Positions 57,231-64,000 of a stretch of DNA of 64,000 bases are shown here, in pieces. Source of the DNA: Umbelopsis ramanniana AG (lineage: Eukaryota; Mucoromycota; Umbelopsidomycetes; Umbelopsidales; Umbelopsidaceae); the NCBI RefSeq assembly GCF_025399195.1, contig NW_026252092.1, positions 62,001 to 126,000 on the forward strand, read 5' to 3'. The translations under genes were made by a program, and so were the position numbers. Every line of letters starts with the position of its first letter. Position 1 is the first letter of the stretch. The notes beneath the pieces were generated by a model. That model worked only from the letters and a program-made list of their open reading frames with translations. It had not been told where the DNA came from and did not search any database.

Positions 57231-59983
57231 TTAGATGAGACCACTATAGCCTTGGTCTTGACTACGGTACTGGCGGCTAGGGTCGTGCATGACGGTGCGT
57301 GCAGCGAGAGAAGCCTGGAGAGCAGCTTCCTCCTCCAATGTAGGGTTCGGACCTAGTTGCTGCGCAACATCACGTTTGAAGCGTTCGCTAGTTGATAATG
57401 ACGGCTGCTCATTGAGGGGGGAATTGTGATTGTTGGCCACGAAGTTAGAGAATCGCTCAAACACGGAGGGTCCGTTGGCTTGCTTGGAGGGCCCGGTGGT
57501 GGTACGAGGAGTCTGCACATCCTTCTTGACAGCGGGGAATGAGCTTGCGGGGTAGTCCGCTTCATTTAAGCTGTTTGCACTGCGTCTGCCAATCAAGCTG
57601 AACCGACTGCCTAAATTTCGTACCATTCCATTGGCTCGGCTAGTCATGTCCGGTGGAGCACTCTCTGTAGTTGCTACAGAGAGCATGCTGCCGCGTTTTC
57701 CAGCGTTACCCACCCAAGAGTTACGAAACATATCGTCCAGCGAGTTTCGCGTCCTGTCCCAACTTGCGCGCGAAGATTCGCTATTAAAGAGGTGTTTTAG
57801 TCGATTGACCGAGTCTACCGATGTAATGGAAGCTCGGTCATCCGCATCTCTTGCCATGAAACCTCCGTTTTCTTCCAATTTCATTCTCTTTTCTCGAATG
57901 GCGTATGCTTTGTTCAATACCACTTGCAGATCACTAATTGGGTAATTCTGTTTTAAGCAAGTGGTTAGTCATAGTAGATGGCAACAATATTGAACAAACA
58001 TGTATCTCAACGAACCTGTAACAGCCTGATGTTTTCCGCAAAATCTCCTACCAGAAGCTCGTCCGTAACACATCTGTAGCAGCGGTATAAATATCACTTG
58101 GACGGCAGAAATGGGCAAAGACATATTGTTCAATCACTTACAGAACCATGGCAACGGAAAAGTCCAACAGAAATTGAAACCGATCTATGCCTTGCGATGC
58201 CGTAGCACTGGACGATGTATGCATGCAACGATCAGCTAACAGCGAGTCCCATATTCGTATGACATCCGGCAAATCCCATTCTTGGGTATACAAAACAGTG
58301 ATCCATCGGAATGCATAGAACTGTTCTTTTATCTCCTTGTCAACGGTGAGATTACGCCATAGCTTAGGGTTCAACCGTTTTAGCTGATCACTCATTCTTG
58401 TCATAGTAGCATTGATGCCGGTGTTGGCATCATGGTCTAAAGTTCGGGTAAAGTGATCTCGTACATCACTCATAAGCAGACTGAACACGAAGAAGGAATC
58501 CGCTTCAGCATGGGCTTGCGCTTCAACATCATCTGAATCTTGAGCAAAGACATAGTAGATAGGTCCCAATAGCTCATTCATGCCTTGGACGTAGCCTACA
58601 CCAGGATTCAATTTGACGTAAATAAACAACAGGCGTTCGATAGCTTCCCAGTGCAAATCTTGGATCTTGTAGTTATCGACCTTCAAATGTTCCTCGGAAC
58701 CATCCTCAATCGGCGATGAACCTCCCTTCTTGGCTTTCGCTTTTTTCATGTCCTGATGCTCTCTAGCTCCAAAATCCTTGTTCAAATGAGCGATGCGCTT
58801 AAACAAACTGCGTCGATTAAGAATGTGTGGATAAATCTCATATTTGGTATAATCAATTTCTTTTTGATGATTTTGCTGATGATCTAGCCGACGATTTATA
58901 TCTTGTTGTGGATTTGGTGAACCTTTAAGCGCATGAGAAAATCGACGCACCATATTCAAAGGGGAGGAGATTTTGGTGAGAGGATCGCTGGAATCGACTC
59001 CAGTACCCATAGACTTGACAGAACTCTTTGAATTGGACCGTGACCGATTTCCCTTTGTTGACTTGGTCGATTTGCGTGATGCAGTCGAAGATGAACGTGG
59101 TCGACGACCCAATCCAAAGGGAAATAGGCGACCAGACTTGTCAATTTGGTCATCGCCACCTTCCATTTCCTTTTTTGCTTCTGCAGCTTCATCATTGTCG
59201 TCTTCTTCTTCTATGGGAGGAGACAATGGATTGAGGGGACTCTTGGGTACAGGAAGCTGAAAGAATGCAAAGTCGGGTAACGTTCGTCGGACATCTTTAT
59301 CAATTTGTTCCAATGCAGCATTGTCTTGAAAATACACTGCCCATTTAGAGTCAGGTTTAGAATTAAGAGGCTAGAACCAATAGAAAGGTAAGAATGAGCC
59401 CAAGTACATAGGGGGGGGGAGAAAGGCGGCCCGCGCGTGTGGAATATCACTTTAGCACGAGTCATACTCACATGGTCAGCGCTTGGAGGTTCATCACCAG
59501 GAACATTGAGCAGCTCAGATACCCAATTCTATAAAACATCAATGGGAGTGAGCCAAATAAGCGTACCAAAGACCGTTAATAAGACGAGAAAATTACATAG
59601 TAGCTCCTTCGTTGTTCTGACAGCACTTGTTTCCACTTCCTCTTATCGGCTGGTAAATACCCTAATAACACCCTCCACGCCTTTGAGCGAATGCCAGCTT
59701 CGTCTGGAATGCCTAATTTCCATAAAACAAATGGGATAAATCGACTGCCTTGAATGATGATCAGCTACATAGGGTCCCTGCTTACCTTGAAAACATGCCT
59801 CCCGAAAGTAAGCCATGTCAATCACCGCTTCTTCAGGCGGTAGCAACTCGCTCTCTATAGGATCATACTCAAGAGCCTTTTTAAAGTATTCAACCCTGAG
59901 AATGATGATAATCAGTAACCTAAAACTATTTCACTGAACATTGAAAGACGGATCGCTTACCTTTCTCTATAAGTTAACTCCAT
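57231..59983 (-). CDS. TBC-domain Rab GTPase-activating protein (TBC1D13-like)
   Basis: The protein stimulates GTP hydrolysis by a Rab in membrane traffic. The exons are 59983..59961, 59895..59786, 59712..59597, 59528..59472, 59370..58142, 58073..58016 and 57947..57231, 769 residues. The arginine finger sits in IDKDVRRT (about residue 125) and the glutamine finger in YVQGMNE (about 365). A long Ser/Lys/Arg-rich insert (about 150-280) lies between them, as in TBC1D13. Other TBC marks are AGIRSKAWRVLLGYLP, LHWEAIERLLFIYVKLNPGVG, FRWITVLYTQEWDLPDVIRIWDSLLAD and FLLDFSVAMV. The tail after about 540 is disordered, Ser/Arg-rich, without a known domain. The first coding exon is only 23 nt. Confidence 0.93.
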
Positions 59984-60526
59984 GAAGCGTTAATCTTGAG
60001 AGCAAGAGGACTGAGCTTGGAGTTTGGGACTGCCCTAAATTTCCCAATGAAATGCGCTTGTTACTTTTCCCGACACCTTATGCAAATTGACCCAATTTTT
60101 TTTTTTAGACGCAGTAGCATTTTAGCTACGATTTTGCCGATCTTCGGTAGATAAGCGAGGTAAAAAAAGATTTGCTAGAAGAGTCTCAGACGACGAAAGG
60201 GTTGACGTACGAAACAGTCTATAACAAAAGATGGCAAGATGTCCTAGACATCTCCGATAAACAACATACTGCCTCTCTCTCTTTCACCTAAGGTAACGGC
60301 CCGCAGGCTTTAAAGGCGTAGTTCATTTGCAGTGACTCGAGTTCGCCCAACCAAAGTACGCCATGCTGAATAATCCTCTACCCATACACCACAGTCTGAA
60401 AGAAGTTGTTTCATACATTTAATGTTTCTTTATCTACAGTTGTCATTGCTCATTCAAAGATGACGCCAACAAGGACCAACATATGACATGCGCGAGTGTT
60501 TGGGCTTTTGCAGTGCGAAAAAGTGT
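59984..60526. other. Spacer, no gene
   Basis: This contains the TBC promoter and the enolase 3' region. It has a T-run at 60099-60108. No further feature is seen. Confidence 0.5.
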
Positions 60527-63702
<3,176 letters not shown>

Positions 63703-64000
63703 ATGATAAAAAACCCATCACCCAGACCCTGGCTCAATCGATGGTTAGGTGATCTTGCTATGCCTCGAATTCCTCAACAACGATCCCACGACATACCTAG
63801 AAAGCAAACCCAGCAACCGCCGCCAATGGATTCCAAATGCAAGATCCTCGATTCGACCAACAGCAATTTGCCAAGTCAACTTCCTGATGATATCCTCCTC
63901 AATATATTTTCATATCTCTCCACGTCCGAGTTGCAGCAGACCACTCAGGTATGTCAAAACTGGTACAGACCGGCTGCTGTGCTATTGAATCGACGACGAC
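63703..64000 (+). CDS. F-box protein (5' part only)
   Basis: An open frame runs from the ATG at 63703 to the right edge without a stop (99 codons). Residues about 57-95 form an F-box: LPDDILLNIFSYLSTSELQQ followed by VCQNWYRPAAV, with the Leu-Pro start and the Trp at the usual positions. Such proteins bind Skp1 and select substrates for SCF ubiquitin ligases; the substrate-binding part lies beyond the window. The N-terminus before the box is basic and Pro/Gln-rich (PRKQTQQPPP). A second in-frame Met lies at 63760. An intron could follow: CAG/GTATGT appears at 63948-63953, but reading through it keeps the F-box intact, so I keep it as coding. Confidence 0.8.
   Translation, partial: MIKNPSPRPWLNRWLGDLAMPRIPQQRSHDIPRKQTQQPPPMDSKCKILDSTNSNLPSQLPDDILLNIFSYLSTSELQQTTQVCQNWYRPAAVLLNRRR

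Overview
The window is nuclear DNA of a filamentous fungus, most likely an early-diverging lineage of the Mucoromycota (Mucorales-like). The evidence is dense protein-coding genes broken by many short introns (mostly 50-80 nt, GTAAGT-type donors, CTAAC/CTGAC branch points), A/T-rich spacers, typical fungal families (AAT amino-acid permease, Tup1, Rif1, Rrp9), and animal-like features such as a UBA-tailed E2, DRG2 and a geranylgeranyl-diphosphate synthase that resembles the mucoralean enzymes. The lineage is an inference from protein resemblance. I see no mobile element, rRNA, tRNA or CRISPR. I rebuilt 33 gene models, about 119 introns, by joining exons so that frame and family motifs stay intact; the joins are given in each entry.

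Layout. 1-12 kb: 5' end of an amino-acid permease (-), a hypothetical membrane-tailed protein (-), D-aminoacyl-tRNA deacylase (+), a coiled-coil protein (+), a 1006-residue repeat protein (-), a small secreted double-psi-barrel protein (-) and GGPP synthase (-). 12-22 kb: U3 snoRNP protein Rrp9 (-) divergent from 14-3-3 (+), two tandem 2OG-Fe(II) oxygenases (+), and a CCCH zinc-finger protein (-) divergent from a Ctr copper transporter (+). 22-34 kb: a coiled-coil protein (-), Tup1 (-), an E2 ubiquitin-conjugating enzyme with UBA domain (+), an MFS transporter (+), a tiny proline-rich CaaX protein (-) and a 51-codon ORF (-). 34-47 kb: Rif1 (+), mitoribosomal uS11m (+), LMW protein tyrosine phosphatase (-) divergent from mitoribosomal bS6m (+), glutathione S-transferase (-), DRG2 GTPase (+) and a seven-helix membrane protein (-). 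48-64 kb: two tandem zinc alcohol dehydrogenases (-), adenosylhomocysteinase (-), a cytochrome b5-acyl-CoA dehydrogenase fusion (-), a TBC-domain Rab GAP (-), enolase (-) and the start of an F-box protein (+).

The genes do not form a pathway cluster; this looks like ordinary housekeeping chromosome. Two local tandem duplications (oxygenases, alcohol dehydrogenases) and several short divergent promoters (about 125-445 bp) are the main organisational features. The most unusual items are the CVIM-terminated proline-rich microprotein, the repeat protein, a 15-nt micro-exon that carries the catalytic cysteine of the E2 enzyme, and three GC-AG introns. I did not find a convincing new multi-gene system.
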